The notes: a model not told the origin generated them from the sequence alone. Positions 17,594 to 27,511 are shown, counted from the first letter of the stretch. The stretch: 53,759 nucleotides of DNA from Muribacter muris (GCF_001038205.1 NZ_JWIZ01000001.1:1-53759); one strand, 5' to 3'. A program made the numbers and translations.

Positions 17594-18024
17594 ATCCGAC
17601 TTGCTATCCGCAAGCGGTCTGTTTCCCCCCTTTATTCTGCAAAAATTTCAGGCGCTGTCGTAGTGCCTGATTTAACCGCTTAAATACTGCTCTTGGAAAT
17701 GGTGCTTTAATATCCGATACGCTCTGGGCAGTACCAATTTGAGTATATTCCTATGGCATAGCTAACAGTCTAATTATCCGCCATACCTTTTTACAAAAAA
17801 ATCCTGAAAACCCGCCGCTTGCATTCGAAATTTACTTAAAAATCACTGACTTAATAAGATTAATTCTCACTACCCTTGTATTAGCCGAAAAATTTTTTGA
17901 GGTAGATCACAAAATGAAATTTTTTATGTTAATAATTTGTAAAAAACGATTATAAAGTGGCGGAAATAGTGGCAAAATAGTCGCACTTTTAAGTGATACA
18001 TTTTTCTTTCCCGAGGAGGAAATC
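17594..18024 (+). promoter_or_regulatory. frdABCD upstream region with FNR/CRP-like site
   Basis: TTGAGGTAGATCAC (17897-17910) matches 8 of 10 defined bases of the FNR box TTGAT-N4-ATCAA. Read one step wider it is TTTGA-N6-TCACA, which also fits CRP. A TAATAAT -10-like element (17930-17936) predicts a start near 17943, placing the box near -40, as at FNR-activated promoters. The rest of the 430-bp gap contains USS cores near 17610 and 17814 and no convincing gene. Confidence 0.6.
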
Positions 18025-19806
18025 GTGCAAACTGTCAATGTTGATGTTGCAATTGTGGGCGCCGGTGGTGGCGGTTTACGGGCTGCGATTGCGGCAGCAG
18101 AAGCTAATCCTAATTTAAAAATCGCTTTAATTTCAAAAGTTTACCCGATGCGTAGCCATACGGTTGCAGCAGAAGGCGGCGCGGCGGCAGTCATCAAAGA
18201 TACGGATTCTTATGATAAACACTTCCACGATACCGTTGGCGGCGGCGACTGGCTGTGCGAACAAGATGTGGTGGAATATTTTGTTGAGCATTCGCCGGTC
18301 GAGATGACGCAACTTGAGCGTTGGGGCTGCCCGTGGAGTCGTAAAGATGACGGCGATGTGAACGTGCGCCGTTTCGGTGGAATGAAGATTGAGCGGACGT
18401 GGTTCGCCGCTGATAAAACCGGTTTCCACTTATTGCATACGCTCTTCCAAACCTCGATCAAATACCCGCAAATTATCCGTTTTGACGAGCATTTCGTGGT
18501 CGATATTTTAGTCGATGAAGGTCAAGCCCGTGGTTGTGTGGCAATGAATATGATGGAAGGCACTTTCGTGCAGATCAATGCCAATGCGGTAGTCATTGCA
18601 ACCGGCGGCGGTTGTCGTGCTTATCGTTTCAACACTAACGGCGGCATTGTTACCGGCGATGGTTTATCAATGGCGTATCGCCACGGTGTGCCTCTGCGTG
18701 ATATGGAATTTGTGCAATACCACCCGACCGGCTTACCAAACACGGGCATTTTGATGACCGAAGGTTGCCGTGGCGAAGGCGGTATTTTGGTGAACAAAGA
18801 CGGCTATCGCTACCTGCAAGACTACGGTTTAGGGCCGGAAACTCCAATCGGCAAGCCGGAAAACAAATATATGGAATTAGGTCCTCGTGATAAAGTGTCT
18901 CAAGCGTTCTGGCAAGAGTGGCGTAAAGGCAATACCCTAAAAACCGCAAAAGGTGTGGATGTTGTGCATCTTGATCTGCGTCATTTAGGTGAAAAATACC
19001 TGCACGAGCGTCTACCGTTTATTTGCGAGTTAGCCAAAGCGTATGAAGGGGTTGATCCGGCAAAAGCACCAATTCCTGTGCGTCCGGTCGTTCACTATAC
19101 AATGGGCGGGATTGAAGTCGATCAAAAAGCGGAAACCAATATCAAAGGTCTATTCGCTGTCGGTGAATGTGCCTCTTCAGGTTTACACGGTGCAAACCGT
19201 TTGGGATCTAACTCATTAGCAGAATTAGTGGTATTCGGTAAAGTCGCCGGTGAAATGGCGGCACAGCGTGCCTTAGACGCCGCACCTCGCAACCAAGCGG
19301 TGATTGATACCCAAGCACAAGATGTGTTAAACCGTGTCTATGCGTTAGCCCGTCAGGAAGGTGAAGAATCTTGGTCTGAAATTCGTAACGAAATGGGTGA
19401 CTCGATGGAAGAAGGTTGCGGTATTTACCGTACCCAAGAGAGTATGGAAAAAACCGTGGCAAAAATTGCCGAGCTAAAAGAGCGTTACAAACGTATCCGT
19501 GTGAAAGACAGTTCCAGCGTCTTTAATACCGATTTACTCTACAAAATCGAATTGGGCTATATCCTTGATGTTGCACAATCCATCTCGTCCTCTGCCCTTG
19601 ATCGTAAGGAGTCCCGTGGGGCTCACCAACGTTTAGACTATGTGGAACGTGATGATGTGAACTATTTAAAACACACCCTTGCTTACTATAATGCGGACGG
19701 TGCGCCAACCATTAAATACAGCGATGTGAAAATCACCAAATCGCAACCGGCAAAACGGGTATATGGTGCGGAAGCCGAAGCACAAGAAAAAGCAGCAAAG
19801 GAGTAA
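18025..19806 (+). CDS. frdA: Fumarate reductase flavoprotein subunit
   Basis: This 593-residue catalytic subunit of quinol:fumarate reductase reduces fumarate to succinate in anaerobic respiration on the inner face of the membrane. The start is an FAD-binding VDVAIVGAGGGGLRAAI (6-22). His45 in MRSHTVAAEGG is the covalent FAD attachment site. HPTG and the GLHGANRLGSNSLAEL stretch near 388-403 are family hallmarks. Translation starts at GTG with GAGGAGG before it. The frdB ATG follows the stop after 6 bp. Confidence 0.97.
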   Translation: MQTVNVDVAIVGAGGGGLRAAIAAAEANPNLKIALISKVYPMRSHTVAAEGGAAAVIKDTDSYDKHFHDTVGGGDWLCEQDVVEYFVEHSPVEMTQLERWGCPWSRKDDGDVNVRRFGGMKIERTWFAADKTGFHLLHTLFQTSIKYPQIIRFDEHFVVDILVDEGQARGCVAMNMMEGTFVQINANAVVIATGGGCRAYRFNTNGGIVTGDGLSMAYRHGVPLRDMEFVQYHPTGLPNTGILMTEGCRGEGGILVNKDGYRYLQDYGLGPETPIGKPENKYMELGPRDKVSQAFWQEWRKGNTLKTAKGVDVVHLDLRHLGEKYLHERLPFICELAKAYEGVDPAKAPIPVRPVVHYTMGGIEVDQKAETNIKGLFAVGECASSGLHGANRLGSNSLAELVVFGKVAGEMAAQRALDAAPRNQAVIDTQAQDVLNRVYALARQEGEESWSEIRNEMGDSMEEGCGIYRTQESMEKTVAKIAELKERYKRIRVKDSSSVFNTDLLYKIELGYILDVAQSISSSALDRKESRGAHQRLDYVERDDVNYLKHTLAYYNADGAPTIKYSDVKITKSQPAKRVYGAEAEAQEKAAKE

Positions 19807-19812
19807 CAGACG

Positions 19813-20583
19813 ATGACAAACCAAAACAAAATGACGGTGGAAGTGCTTCGTTATAATCCTGAACAAGATAACGAGCCGTTCTTAACCAAATATGAAGTCC
19901 CTTACGATAGCCAAACTTCGCTCTTAGATGCCCTTGGCTATATTAAAGATGAATTAGAACCCGAACTGTCTTATCGCTGGTCTTGCCGTATGGCGATTTG
20001 CGGCTCTTGCGGAATGATGGTAAACGGTAAGCCGAAATTGGCGTGTAAAACGTTCTTGCGGGATTACAGTGGCTATATGCGTATTGAACCGCTTGCCAAC
20101 TTCCCGATTGAACGGGATTTGGTGGTGGACTTAAGCCACTTTATCGAAAGCCTTGAGTCTATCAAACCTTATATCATTGATAACAAAGCCCCTGAGCTTG
20201 ACGGCAACCCGCATCCGTCTGCCGAACTGGCGAAAAGTCGAACCAAACAAACGCCTGCACAGTTGGAAAAATACCGTACCTTCTCAATGTGTATCAACTG
20301 CGGCTTGTGCTACGCTGCCTGTCCGCAATTCGGCTTAAATCCGGAATTTGTCGGCCCGGCTGCGCTCACCCTTGCTCACCGCTACAATTTGGATAACCGT
20401 GATAACGGTAAAGCAGAGCGAATGAAGATCATTAACGGTAAAAACGGCGTATGGAGCTGTACCTTTGTCGGCTACTGTTCCGAAGTCTGCCCGAAACACG
20501 TTGGGCCGGCTTCTGCGGTAAACCAAGGTAAGATCGAAAGTGCAAAAGATTATGTTTTTGCAATGCTCAAATTGCAGAAATAA
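19813..20583 (+). CDS. frdB: Fumarate reductase iron-sulfur subunit
   Basis: This 256-residue subunit carries electrons from menaquinol to FrdA. The [2Fe-2S] cysteines are C58, C63, C66 and C78 ([10 protein letters not shown]...C). The C-terminal ferredoxin part has [12 protein letters not shown] and CSEVCP for the [4Fe-4S] and [3Fe-4S] clusters. It is the second gene of frdABCD. Menaquinone genes menD, menH and menB lie in the same window. Confidence 0.97.
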   Translation: MTNQNKMTVEVLRYNPEQDNEPFLTKYEVPYDSQTSLLDALGYIKDELEPELSYRWSCRMAICGSCGMMVNGKPKLACKTFLRDYSGYMRIEPLANFPIERDLVVDLSHFIESLESIKPYIIDNKAPELDGNPHPSAELAKSRTKQTPAQLEKYRTFSMCINCGLCYAACPQFGLNPEFVGPAALTLAHRYNLDNRDNGKAERMKIINGKNGVWSCTFVGYCSEVCPKHVGPASAVNQGKIESAKDYVFAMLKLQK

Positions 20584-20595
20584 GGAGAAAGTAAA

Positions 20596-20988
20596 ATGAC
20601 AACAGTAGCAAGTAAACGCAAAAAATATGTGCGTGAAGTCAAACCGACTTGGTGGAAAAAGTTAGATTTTTACAAATTCTATGTGCTGCGTGAGAGTACC
20701 GCCGTACCGACTATCTGGTTCTGTCTGGTACTGTTCTACGGTTTAGTCTGTTTGGGTAACGGCAATTTCGGCACGACTTTTGTCGGCTTTTTACAAAACC
20801 CGTTAGTGATCATCTTAAACATCATCACCTTAGGGGCGATGTTACTCAACAGTTTTACCTTCTTTGGTATGGCACCTAAAATGATGAATGTGATCGTTAA
20901 AAACGAACGTATTGATGTTCAATTAGTGTCTCGTATCTTTTGGGGCATCACCGCATTCGTCAGCCTGCTAGCTTTAATTTTAGTATAG
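20596..20988 (+). CDS. frdC: Fumarate reductase membrane anchor subunit C
   Basis: This 130-residue protein has three membrane helices (about 36-55, 72-92 and 110-130). The [14 protein letters not shown] segment (about 29-42) contains the Arg/Glu pair linked to quinol binding in E. coli FrdC. It anchors FrdAB to the inner membrane together with FrdD. It lies 12 bp after frdB and 10 bp before frdD, preceded by AAGGAGA. Confidence 0.95.
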   Translation: MTTVASKRKKYVREVKPTWWKKLDFYKFYVLRESTAVPTIWFCLVLFYGLVCLGNGNFGTTFVGFLQNPLVIILNIITLGAMLLNSFTFFGMAPKMMNVIVKNERIDVQLVSRIFWGITAFVSLLALILV

Positions 20989-20998
20989 GGAGCAAACA

Positions 20999-21343
20999 AT
21001 GGATAAACAAAACCCAGCCCGTTCAAACGAACCTGCCGTTTGGCTACTCTTCGGAGCAGGCGGTGCGATCAGTGCCGTATTTTTCCCTGTTTTAGTGTTA
21101 ATCTTGGGCTTTTTACTGCCGTTTGGCTTGGTAACACCAGATAACATTATTGCCTTTTCACAAACGTGGATCGGCAAATTAGCTATCCTCGCTCTACTTA
21201 TTTTCCCTATGTGGTGTGGTATGCACCGTGTACACTTAGGTTTGCACGATTTCAAAATTCACGTGCCGGCAGGAGGATGGATTTTCTACGGACTATCCGC
21301 TCTTTATAGCGTATTAGTAATTTTTGCGGTCATTAACCTATAA
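20999..21343 (+). CDS. frdD: Fumarate reductase membrane anchor subunit D
   Basis: This 114-residue protein has three membrane helices. The start [20 protein letters not shown] and [15 protein letters not shown] near 80-94 match FrdD; the His residues lie where the quinone site is formed with FrdC. It is the last gene of the operon and is followed by a strong terminator. Confidence 0.95.
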   Translation: MDKQNPARSNEPAVWLLFGAGGAISAVFFPVLVLILGFLLPFGLVTPDNIIAFSQTWIGKLAILALLIFPMWCGMHRVHLGLHDFKIHVPAGGWIFYGLSALYSVLVIFAVINL

Positions 21344-21356
21344 TTAACCGCTTACC

Positions 21357-21393
21357 AAAAGGCTATTTTCTCCAGCGGAAAATAGCCTTTTTT
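21357..21393 (+). terminator. frd operon terminator
   Basis: GGCTATTTT (21361-21369) pairs with AAAATAGCC (21379-21387), followed by six T residues. It lies 14 bp past the frdD stop. Confidence 0.9.
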
Positions 21394-21482
21394 CATTTAT
21401 GCTGAACTTATCATTTAATCGCCAGTCAGATTAGGCAACCAATGGTAACAATGTTATCAATATTTTCTATGGGGATCTCAAA

Positions 21483-22163
21483 ATGAAATTACTTAAATCT
21501 CTCTTTGCCATTAGCCTTGCCACCACCTTATCACTTAGTGCGGTTGCCGAAACGGCTGCCCCTCTAACGCAAACGAAAGACAGTATGATGAATACCGTCA
21601 GCGAAACAAAAGCCGCTGCGAAAACAATGATGACGGATACCGTTTCCGATATGAAAAGCGGGGTGATGAACAAAGCCGCCTCCGCTAAATCTGACGCAAC
21701 GCAAGCGGTGCAATCCGTAAAAAATGTTGCAAAAGAGAAAGCGACAAAGATGAAATCCGATGCAATGGCACAAGCCAATCACACCCAAAACGGTTTGAGC
21801 GAAAAAATGTCCGCAACGAAAGCAAAAGCAGAAAAAACAATGGCTTCGGCTCAAAAAGCCACTGTTGAAAAAGCGAATGATGCCAAAGCGAAAGCAAAAA
21901 ATGCCGTCAGCTCCGCCAAAAACACCGCCACGGAAAAAGCGGACGCAGCGAAATCGGCAATCGGTCGCACAGGCAAAATTAACATCAACAAAGCCGATGC
22001 CAAAACCTTACAAAATTTAACCGGTATTGGCGAGACAAAGGCACAAGCGATTATTGATTACCGTGCGAAACACGGTAAAATCAAAAACTTAACCGAACTT
22101 TCAAAAGTATCCGGTATCGGTGAAGCGACATTAGAGAAAATTAAATCTTCTATCAGCTTCTAA
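21483..22163 (+). CDS. Secreted helix-hairpin-helix protein (ComEA-like) with Ala/Lys-rich extension
   Basis: This 226-residue protein has a signal peptide (cleavage likely after Ala22, AVA|ETAA). A long Ala/Lys/Asp/Met-rich helical region (about 23-163) follows, with loose repeats such as KAKNAVSSAKNTATEKADAA. A ComEA-type double helix-hairpin-helix ends the protein (about 166-226): INKADAKTLQNLTGIGETKA, then VSGIGEATLEKI. Such domains bind double-stranded DNA without sequence preference; ComE1 of Pasteurellaceae acts in natural transformation and in P. multocida also binds fibronectin. The long charged helical spacer is unusual against the roughly 110-residue ComE1. A role in DNA uptake is inferred. 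Confidence 0.8.
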   Translation: MKLLKSLFAISLATTLSLSAVAETAAPLTQTKDSMMNTVSETKAAAKTMMTDTVSDMKSGVMNKAASAKSDATQAVQSVKNVAKEKATKMKSDAMAQANHTQNGLSEKMSATKAKAEKTMASAQKATVEKANDAKAKAKNAVSSAKNTATEKADAAKSAIGRTGKININKADAKTLQNLTGIGETKAQAIIDYRAKHGKIKNLTELSKVSGIGEATLEKIKSSISF

Positions 22164-22181
22164 TCTCCCTTGCATTTAAGG

Positions 22182-22210
22182 ACGGCAACTTCAGGTTGCC
22201 GTTTTAATTT
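22182..22210 (+). terminator. Rho-independent terminator
   Basis: ACGGCAAC (22182-22189) pairs with GTTGCCGT (22195-22202), followed by TTTAATTTT. It lies 18 bp after the HhH protein gene. Confidence 0.85.
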
Positions 22211-22218
22211 TAAACACA

Positions 22219-23010
22219 ATGTTTTTTAGCCGAATACTACGCCATTTCATCATCGCGGCTTGCGTATATTGCAGTTTTAACCCGCCTGCTTCTGCGCAAA
22301 ACCACACACAATGTATCCAAACGACAACCCAAGACCGCTATATTCACATTGCAAAAATCGATTTACGCTGCCCGCAGCTTGAATTGATCGGCTCACAATC
22401 GGTGGATAAAGGCACAACCGTTTCCGCTTTCGCCGCCAAATATCAAACCAATATCGCAATCAATGCCAATTTTTATTGGAAAGATTTTACCCCTATCGGA
22501 CTGGTGATTACCGACTACAAAAAAATCTCAAAATATGGCGATGTGCGTGCTCGGGTAGTTTTCGCCTGCGATGACCAAAACCATTGTATGATTGAACCGA
22601 AAAATCAGGTCGCTAAAATAAATCCCAAATGGCGTATCGCCATTTCAGGCTGGCATTACTACAACACCAAAACAGGAAAGTTTGAATGCGCCGCCAGCGA
22701 CAAAATCGGCTGCTCACAGTCTATCTTTTTCGACAAACACCCACGCACAATGCTCGGGTTAGACGAAAAACGGCAACTGCTCTACTTAGTGGTGGTCGAA
22801 GGGCGGCAACTGGCATTTCGAGGAATGACCCTTGACGAGTTAGCGCAGTTAGCCCAAGGTTTAACGCTCACAGCAGCGATCAACTTAGACGGCGGAGGCA
22901 GCAGTACAATGGTACTCGATCGCAAGCGGTTATCTGATCTACCTTTTTTGCAAACTCAAGAGCGTGCCGTGTCCAATCATTTTGGGGTAAAACTAAAACG
23001 GGATCAGTAA
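22219..23010 (+). CDS. Exported phosphodiester glycosidase-family protein (NAGPA/DUF2233)
   Basis: This 263-residue protein has a signal peptide (cleavage likely after Ala26, ASA|Q). It shows the hallmarks of the NAGPA-like phosphodiester glycosidase domain: AINANFYWKDFTPIGLVI (about 79-96), PRTMLGLDEKRQLLYLVVVEG near 173-193, and AAINLDGGGSSTMVLDRK near 212-229. Family members hydrolyse GlcNAc-1-phosphodiesters; in bacteria, targets are cell-surface glycopolymers but are rarely known. The substrate here is unknown. The 3' end overlaps the convergent zinc-ribbon gene by 7 bp. No good ribosome site is seen before the ATG. Confidence 0.82.
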   Translation: MFFSRILRHFIIAACVYCSFNPPASAQNHTQCIQTTTQDRYIHIAKIDLRCPQLELIGSQSVDKGTTVSAFAAKYQTNIAINANFYWKDFTPIGLVITDYKKISKYGDVRARVVFACDDQNHCMIEPKNQVAKINPKWRIAISGWHYYNTKTGKFECAASDKIGCSQSIFFDKHPRTMLGLDEKRQLLYLVVVEGRQLAFRGMTLDELAQLAQGLTLTAAINLDGGGSSTMVLDRKRLSDLPFLQTQERAVSNHFGVKLKRDQ

Positions 23011-23237
23011 TGATGCCACCAACTTGCCAACCCTATCACCGCAGCGAAAACAGCCAGCCAAACCAAGTGTAACTTAACGCTTCTACGGTTAATTTCTTGG
23101 TTGGCAAGGCTACGTTGCTCTAATAATTGACGATAACGGGCTAAATCGGTTTCGTGAAAGGAAAAGCCGCAGTGGGGGCATAGTTTCGCCGCTTGGCTGA
23201 TTTTCCGGCGGCATTCGGGACAATGATGTAGTGCCAT
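23004..23237 (-). CDS. Small zinc-ribbon membrane protein
   Basis: This 77-residue protein has an N-terminal zinc ribbon with Cys6, Cys9, Cys20 and Cys23 (CPECRRK...CPHCG), a charged middle, and one membrane helix near 54-71 ending in WWHHY. The function is unknown. It starts 7 bp after the menH stop and is probably co-transcribed with menD-menH. Confidence 0.75.
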   Translation of the reverse strand: MALHHCPECRRKISQAAKLCPHCGFSFHETDLARYRQLLEQRSLANQEINRRSVKLHLVWLAVFAAVIGLASWWHHY

Positions 23238-23244
23238 AGCTTAC

Positions 23245-24006
23245 CTATTTGATTAGGCACAATAGCCGCTCGACAAACTGCGCCGGATTATCGAGGTGTG
23301 CGTTATGCCCTGCGTTGTCAATGAGCTGATAGGACAGACTGTATTTTTGGGCAAGTCGGCGAAATTTGCTATCCCGCTCGCCCACGATAAAATAGATCGG
23401 TCGTTCGGAGCTTTGCAGCTGTTCGGCATAGAACGGTTGCTTAGCTAAGCTGGTCGCCCGCAACATTTTAGCGATCGATCCGCCGTGACTGGTTTGTCGT
23501 TTTTTGATGACTTCCGCCCGCTTGCACGGCGACAAATCGGCAAATACCGGCTGTTGATACCAATCATTCAGCACATTTTCAAGGGCTTCCGTTTCAAAAC
23601 GGGCTGCCCAGCGGCAATCATTGTGCCAACGGTCTTGCTTGTCCGTTTCGATTTCCAAGCCGATATTTGTCCCTTCTAAGATCACACCACACAAGTGAGG
23701 CATAGATTGGGACACGCATAAATCCAATGCGGCACGCCCGCCTAACGAGTAACCCACCAACCAAAACGGCTGATCGCCGATGAGCTGCTTCAAGGTTGTC
23801 GCCAACTCGGCTCGTAGGCTCGGAAAATCCTGACACTCAACCAAACGGCTGTTACCGTGAAAACAGAGATCGAGGGTAAGCGGTCGGATATGCGGGAAAG
23901 TTTGCAAACGGGTGATAATCGCCGCCCAATCCTGCTGTGAGCCGAGCAGCCCGTGCAAAAAAACCACGGGCATTCCGCTTTCACTGTGCCACTGATAGGC
24001 TAACAT
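23245..24006 (-). CDS. menH: 2-succinyl-6-hydroxy-2,4-cyclohexadiene-1-carboxylate synthase
   Basis: This 253-residue alpha/beta-hydrolase begins with the oxyanion segment VVFLHGLLGSQQDW (14-27). Ser87 is the nucleophile (GYSLGGRAALD), and a late Asp/His pair includes DNAGHNAHLDNP. It removes pyruvate from the MenD product in menaquinone synthesis. The start codon overlaps the menD stop by one base, the usual menD-menH arrangement. Confidence 0.92.
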   Translation of the reverse strand: MLAYQWHSESGMPVVFLHGLLGSQQDWAAIITRLQTFPHIRPLTLDLCFHGNSRLVECQDFPSLRAELATTLKQLIGDQPFWLVGYSLGGRAALDLCVSQSMPHLCGVILEGTNIGLEIETDKQDRWHNDCRWAARFETEALENVLNDWYQQPVFADLSPCKRAEVIKKRQTSHGGSIAKMLRATSLAKQPFYAEQLQSSERPIYFIVGERDSKFRRLAQKYSLSYQLIDNAGHNAHLDNPAQFVERLLCLIK

Positions 24007-25715
24007 TAGTCGATCGAAGCCCGTGAGATCTGCTCAAGCAACGATTTATACAGGGTGCTGCCTTCGTGATCGTTCACCTTGATTTCCACAATCGTTACGC
24101 CCTTGCGGATATAGGCTTGTTTCAATTTCGTGCCTAAATCCGCCCAAGTGTAAGGGCGCAGATACTCAATACCGAACATTGTTGCAATTTGTGAAAATTC
24201 CAAATTATGCGAAAGACGGTAGAACTTATCCTTCACTTTCGGCTCAACCGGCAACATATCGAAAATCGCCCCGCCGTTATTATTAATCACAAATAAAAGG
24301 GTCGGTTGGCTGATTTGGCGCAGCAATGCCATTGAGTTGAGATCGTGCAACGCCGAAATATCGCCGATGATTCCCACGGTCGGCACGCCTGAGCCTTTTG
24401 CCACGCCCGCCAATGTCGCAATCAAGCCGTCGATACCGCTCGCCCCGCGGTTAGTGTAAACGGGATAGCCCTCCGGCAATTTACACAAGGCGTCCACTAA
24501 ACGTACAAACAGACTGTTCCCTAAAAAGAGATTGCCGTTTGCCGGCAGGATATGCTCGATATGGTGAGCGAGGGAGGCTTCGTTTAAATTTGCCCCCACT
24601 TGCTGCTCAATAAAGCTGGCACAGAATTGGGAGAGCGCAAGCGGTTCAAGCAGCCACGGTTTTTGGCGAAGCGGCGGGTGGACACGGGTGAAATGGTGCG
24701 CTTTGGCAACAAAGCGGGTTTGCGGGTGAGCGTAAGGATTGAGGTAGTCTTGGGATTGCTCCACCAACCAAAACTCCCCTTTAAACGCCTCAAGGAATTG
24801 ATTTACCCGTTTGCTGACAATTTGCGAGCCGAACTGAATCACAATATCCGCCTGCAATAAACGTTGCTCGACGGTTTTATTCGATAACCATACGTCCGCA
24901 TACGGCAGGCTGGCATCAATGCCTGACTGCACATCGCTGATTAAGCACCAACCGAGCGTTTCCGCCCACATTTTTAGCCCCATTCCCTGCTCTAACGGCA
25001 ACTTACCGACCACCACAACGCCCCGTTTAGTGCGCCAATAGTCCCAATTTTCGTGCATTAACACATCTTTTTGGGTTGGCTGGCGGTCAATCCACTTCAT
25101 TTGCGGCTGATTGAGCCAACGTTGGATCGGGTTGAGCCAACTATCCGTGTCGATTGCCGCTTCGTCCGCCTCATATAACGGCTCGGCAAACGGGGCATTG
25201 AAGTGTAAAACGCCGCCTTTTTCCGTTTGTTCGCCGCACGCCTGCCCCAGTGTCGCAATCAACCAATTGGCACTAAAATCTTTACTCGGCTTCGGTAAAT
25301 TAAGCTGTGCCACCGGATAATTTCCGAATATGCGTTGCTGATCTATCGCTTGGTTTGCCCCGCAGCCAATCAGCTCGGGCGGACGGTCAGCGGACAGTAC
25401 AATTAATTTCTGATGGGTTAAACTCGCCTCAATCACCGCCGGGAAAAGATTTGCCACCGCTGTGCCGGACGTTACAATAATCGCCACCGGATCGTGAGTG
25501 GATTGCGCTAAACCGAGCGCAAAAAAGCCTAATCCCCGCTCGTCAAAATGGCTATGGCACTCTGCCAAGCCTTGTGCTTTTAGGCGGAGCGCCTCAAGGG
25601 TGAGCGGGGTGGAACGTGAACCGGGGGCAATACAAAAATGTTTGACACCGTAGCGAATCAATGCCGTTAGCACGACTTTCGCCCAAGTTCGATTAAAAGT
25701 ACTGATAGTCTTCAT
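24006..25715 (-). CDS. menD: SEPHCHC synthase
   Basis: This 569-residue thiamine-diphosphate enzyme (2-succinyl-5-enolpyruvyl-6-hydroxy-3-cyclohexene-1-carboxylate synthase) joins isochorismate and 2-oxoglutarate, the first committed step to menaquinone. The N-terminus has YGVKHFCIAPGSRSTPL (18-34) and HFDERGLGFFALG near 56-68. The C-terminal thiamine-diphosphate motif is GDISALHDLNS...NNNGG near 437-464. The product pairs with menH downstream and menB at 51935, and the quinol would feed FrdABCD. The upstream 141 bp hold a USS (near 25751) and the divergent lipB promoter. Confidence 0.95.
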   Translation of the reverse strand: MKTISTFNRTWAKVVLTALIRYGVKHFCIAPGSRSTPLTLEALRLKAQGLAECHSHFDERGLGFFALGLAQSTHDPVAIIVTSGTAVANLFPAVIEASLTHQKLIVLSADRPPELIGCGANQAIDQQRIFGNYPVAQLNLPKPSKDFSANWLIATLGQACGEQTEKGGVLHFNAPFAEPLYEADEAAIDTDSWLNPIQRWLNQPQMKWIDRQPTQKDVLMHENWDYWRTKRGVVVVGKLPLEQGMGLKMWAETLGWCLISDVQSGIDASLPYADVWLSNKTVEQRLLQADIVIQFGSQIVSKRVNQFLEAFKGEFWLVEQSQDYLNPYAHPQTRFVAKAHHFTRVHPPLRQKPWLLEPLALSQFCASFIEQQVGANLNEASLAHHIEHILPANGNLFLGNSLFVRLVDALCKLPEGYPVYTNRGASGIDGLIATLAGVAKGSGVPTVGIIGDISALHDLNSMALLRQISQPTLLFVINNNGGAIFDMLPVEPKVKDKFYRLSHNLEFSQIATMFGIEYLRPYTWADLGTKLKQAYIRKGVTIVEIKVNDHEGSTLYKSLLEQISRASID

Positions 25716-25856
25716 TCTAAACGTCCGATATTCTGTTCTGTTTTCATCTACAAGCGGTCAGATTGTAGCAAATATTTGCAATAGCCCCTAGTAATGAACG
25801 TATTTCTACCTATAATAGCTTGATTTTTTCATTAAAAATGGCATAGAGAGCTAAAA

Positions 25857-26510
25857 ATGACGCTAATTATCCGCCAACTTGGCGTGCAGGACTACCAACA
25901 CGTTTGGCATCAAATGCAAGATTTTACCGATCACCGCACCGCGGATACGCCCGATGAAATTTGGTTGGTCGAACACCCGCCGGTGTTCACGCAAGGTTCG
26001 GCAGGCAAGCCGGAACATTTGCTCAACCCGACCAATATCCCCGTTGTTCAATCGGATCGTGGCGGACAGATCACCTATCACGGTTTGGGTCAGCAAATTA
26101 TGTATGTGTTGATCGACATCAAACGCCATAAGGCAAACGGCAGTGATCTGAATGTGCGTCAGCTCGTTACTGCCCTAGAGCAATCGGTGGTGAAAACCTT
26201 AGCAGATTACGGCATCGAGGCTTACCCTAAGCCCGATGCGCCCGGCGTCTATGTGGACGGTAAAAAAATATGCTCGCTTGGGCTAAGAATCCGCAAAGGT
26301 TGCTCTTTTCACGGCTTGGCACTGAATATTCAAATGGATCTCAGCCCCTTTAACCATATCAACCCTTGCGGTTATGCCGGTTTGGAAATGTGCCAATTAG
26401 CGGACTTTATCCCGCACGAACAGGCGAGCTGTGAGCAAGTCGCCCCGAAATTGGTTCATTACTTTACCCAAATTCTCGGTTATAATGCTCAACAAATTAT
26501 TAACAAATAG
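25857..26510 (+). CDS. lipB: Octanoyl-[ACP]:protein N-octanoyltransferase
   Basis: This 217-residue enzyme moves octanoyl groups from ACP to the lipoyl domains of 2-oxoacid dehydrogenases and Gcv[17 protein letters not shown] (68-83) is the family signature. Lys137 in [10 protein letters not shown] and the acyl-cysteine Cys171 in NPCGY match the catalytic Lys and Cys of E. coli LipB. lipA follows after 9 bp. Confidence 0.95.
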   Translation: MTLIIRQLGVQDYQHVWHQMQDFTDHRTADTPDEIWLVEHPPVFTQGSAGKPEHLLNPTNIPVVQSDRGGQITYHGLGQQIMYVLIDIKRHKANGSDLNVRQLVTALEQSVVKTLADYGIEAYPKPDAPGVYVDGKKICSLGLRIRKGCSFHGLALNIQMDLSPFNHINPCGYAGLEMCQLADFIPHEQASCEQVAPKLVHYFTQILGYNAQQIINK

Positions 26511-26519
26511 GAATACAAA

Positions 26520-27482
26520 ATGGGTACACCTTTTAAAATGGAACGTGGCGTTAAATATCGTGATGCCGCTAAAACGTCCATTATTCCCGTTAAAAATATC
26601 GATCCTGACCAAGAATTACTTAAAAAACCGGAATGGATGAAAATTAAATTGCCGGCAAACTCGGCAAAAATCCAAAGTATTAAAAACGGAATGCGCCGCC
26701 ACGGCTTGCACTCGGTGTGTGAAGAGGCCTCTTGCCCGAACTTGCACGAGTGTTTTAATCACGGCACGGCAACCTTTATGATTATGGGCGCAATTTGCAC
26801 CCGCCGTTGTCCGTTCTGCGATGTGGCGCACGGCAAGCCGTTACCTCTCGACCAAGACGAACCACGCAAGTTGGCGGAAACCATTCAAGATATGAAGCTC
26901 AAATATGTGGTGATCACCTCGGTGGATCGGGACGATTTACCCGATCGGGGCGCGGGGCATTTTGCTGCGTGCGTGCGTGAAATTCGGGCGATCAATCCGG
27001 GGATCAAAATTGAAATTCTTGTGCCAGACTTCCGGGGCAGAATTGAACAGGCAATTGACATTCTCAAACAAAATCCGCCGGACGTGTTCAATCACAACTT
27101 GGAAAACGTGCCACGCTTGTATAAAGAAATCCGACCGGGTGCGGATTATCAATGGTCGTTGAAATTATTGAAAGAATTTAAAGCGGTTTTCCCCGACATT
27201 CCGACAAAATCGGGCATTATGGTCGGTCTAGGTGAAACCAACGAAGAAATTCTTGCCGTTATGCAAGATTTGCGGGATCACGGTGTAACAATGCTCACCC
27301 TTGGGCAATATTTGCAGCCGAGCCGCCATCACTTGCCGGTCGCCCGCTATGTTCACCCGACGGAATTTGATATGTTCCGTGAAAAAGCCAACGAAATGGG
27401 CTTTGAACACGCCGCCTGCGGTCCGTTCGTCCGTTCCTCTTACCACGCCGATCTGCAAGCAAGCGGTGGGTTAGTCAAATAA
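26520..27482 (+). CDS. lipA: Lipoyl synthase
   Basis: This 320-residue radical-SAM enzyme inserts two sulfurs into the octanoyl chain made by LipB. It carries both iron-sulfur motifs: the auxiliary cluster C67/C72/C78 ([12 protein letters not shown]) and the radical-SAM cluster C93/C97/C100 (CTRRCPFC). The C-terminal RSSYHAD motif provides the conserved Ser. TAGGA precedes the ATG. Confidence 0.96.
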   Translation: MGTPFKMERGVKYRDAAKTSIIPVKNIDPDQELLKKPEWMKIKLPANSAKIQSIKNGMRRHGLHSVCEEASCPNLHECFNHGTATFMIMGAICTRRCPFCDVAHGKPLPLDQDEPRKLAETIQDMKLKYVVITSVDRDDLPDRGAGHFAACVREIRAINPGIKIEILVPDFRGRIEQAIDILKQNPPDVFNHNLENVPRLYKEIRPGADYQWSLKLLKEFKAVFPDIPTKSGIMVGLGETNEEILAVMQDLRDHGVTMLTLGQYLQPSRHHLPVARYVHPTEFDMFREKANEMGFEHAACGPFVRSSYHADLQASGGLVK

Positions 27483-27511
27483 TATTGCATATAAAATCGA
27501 CTATTTAAAAA

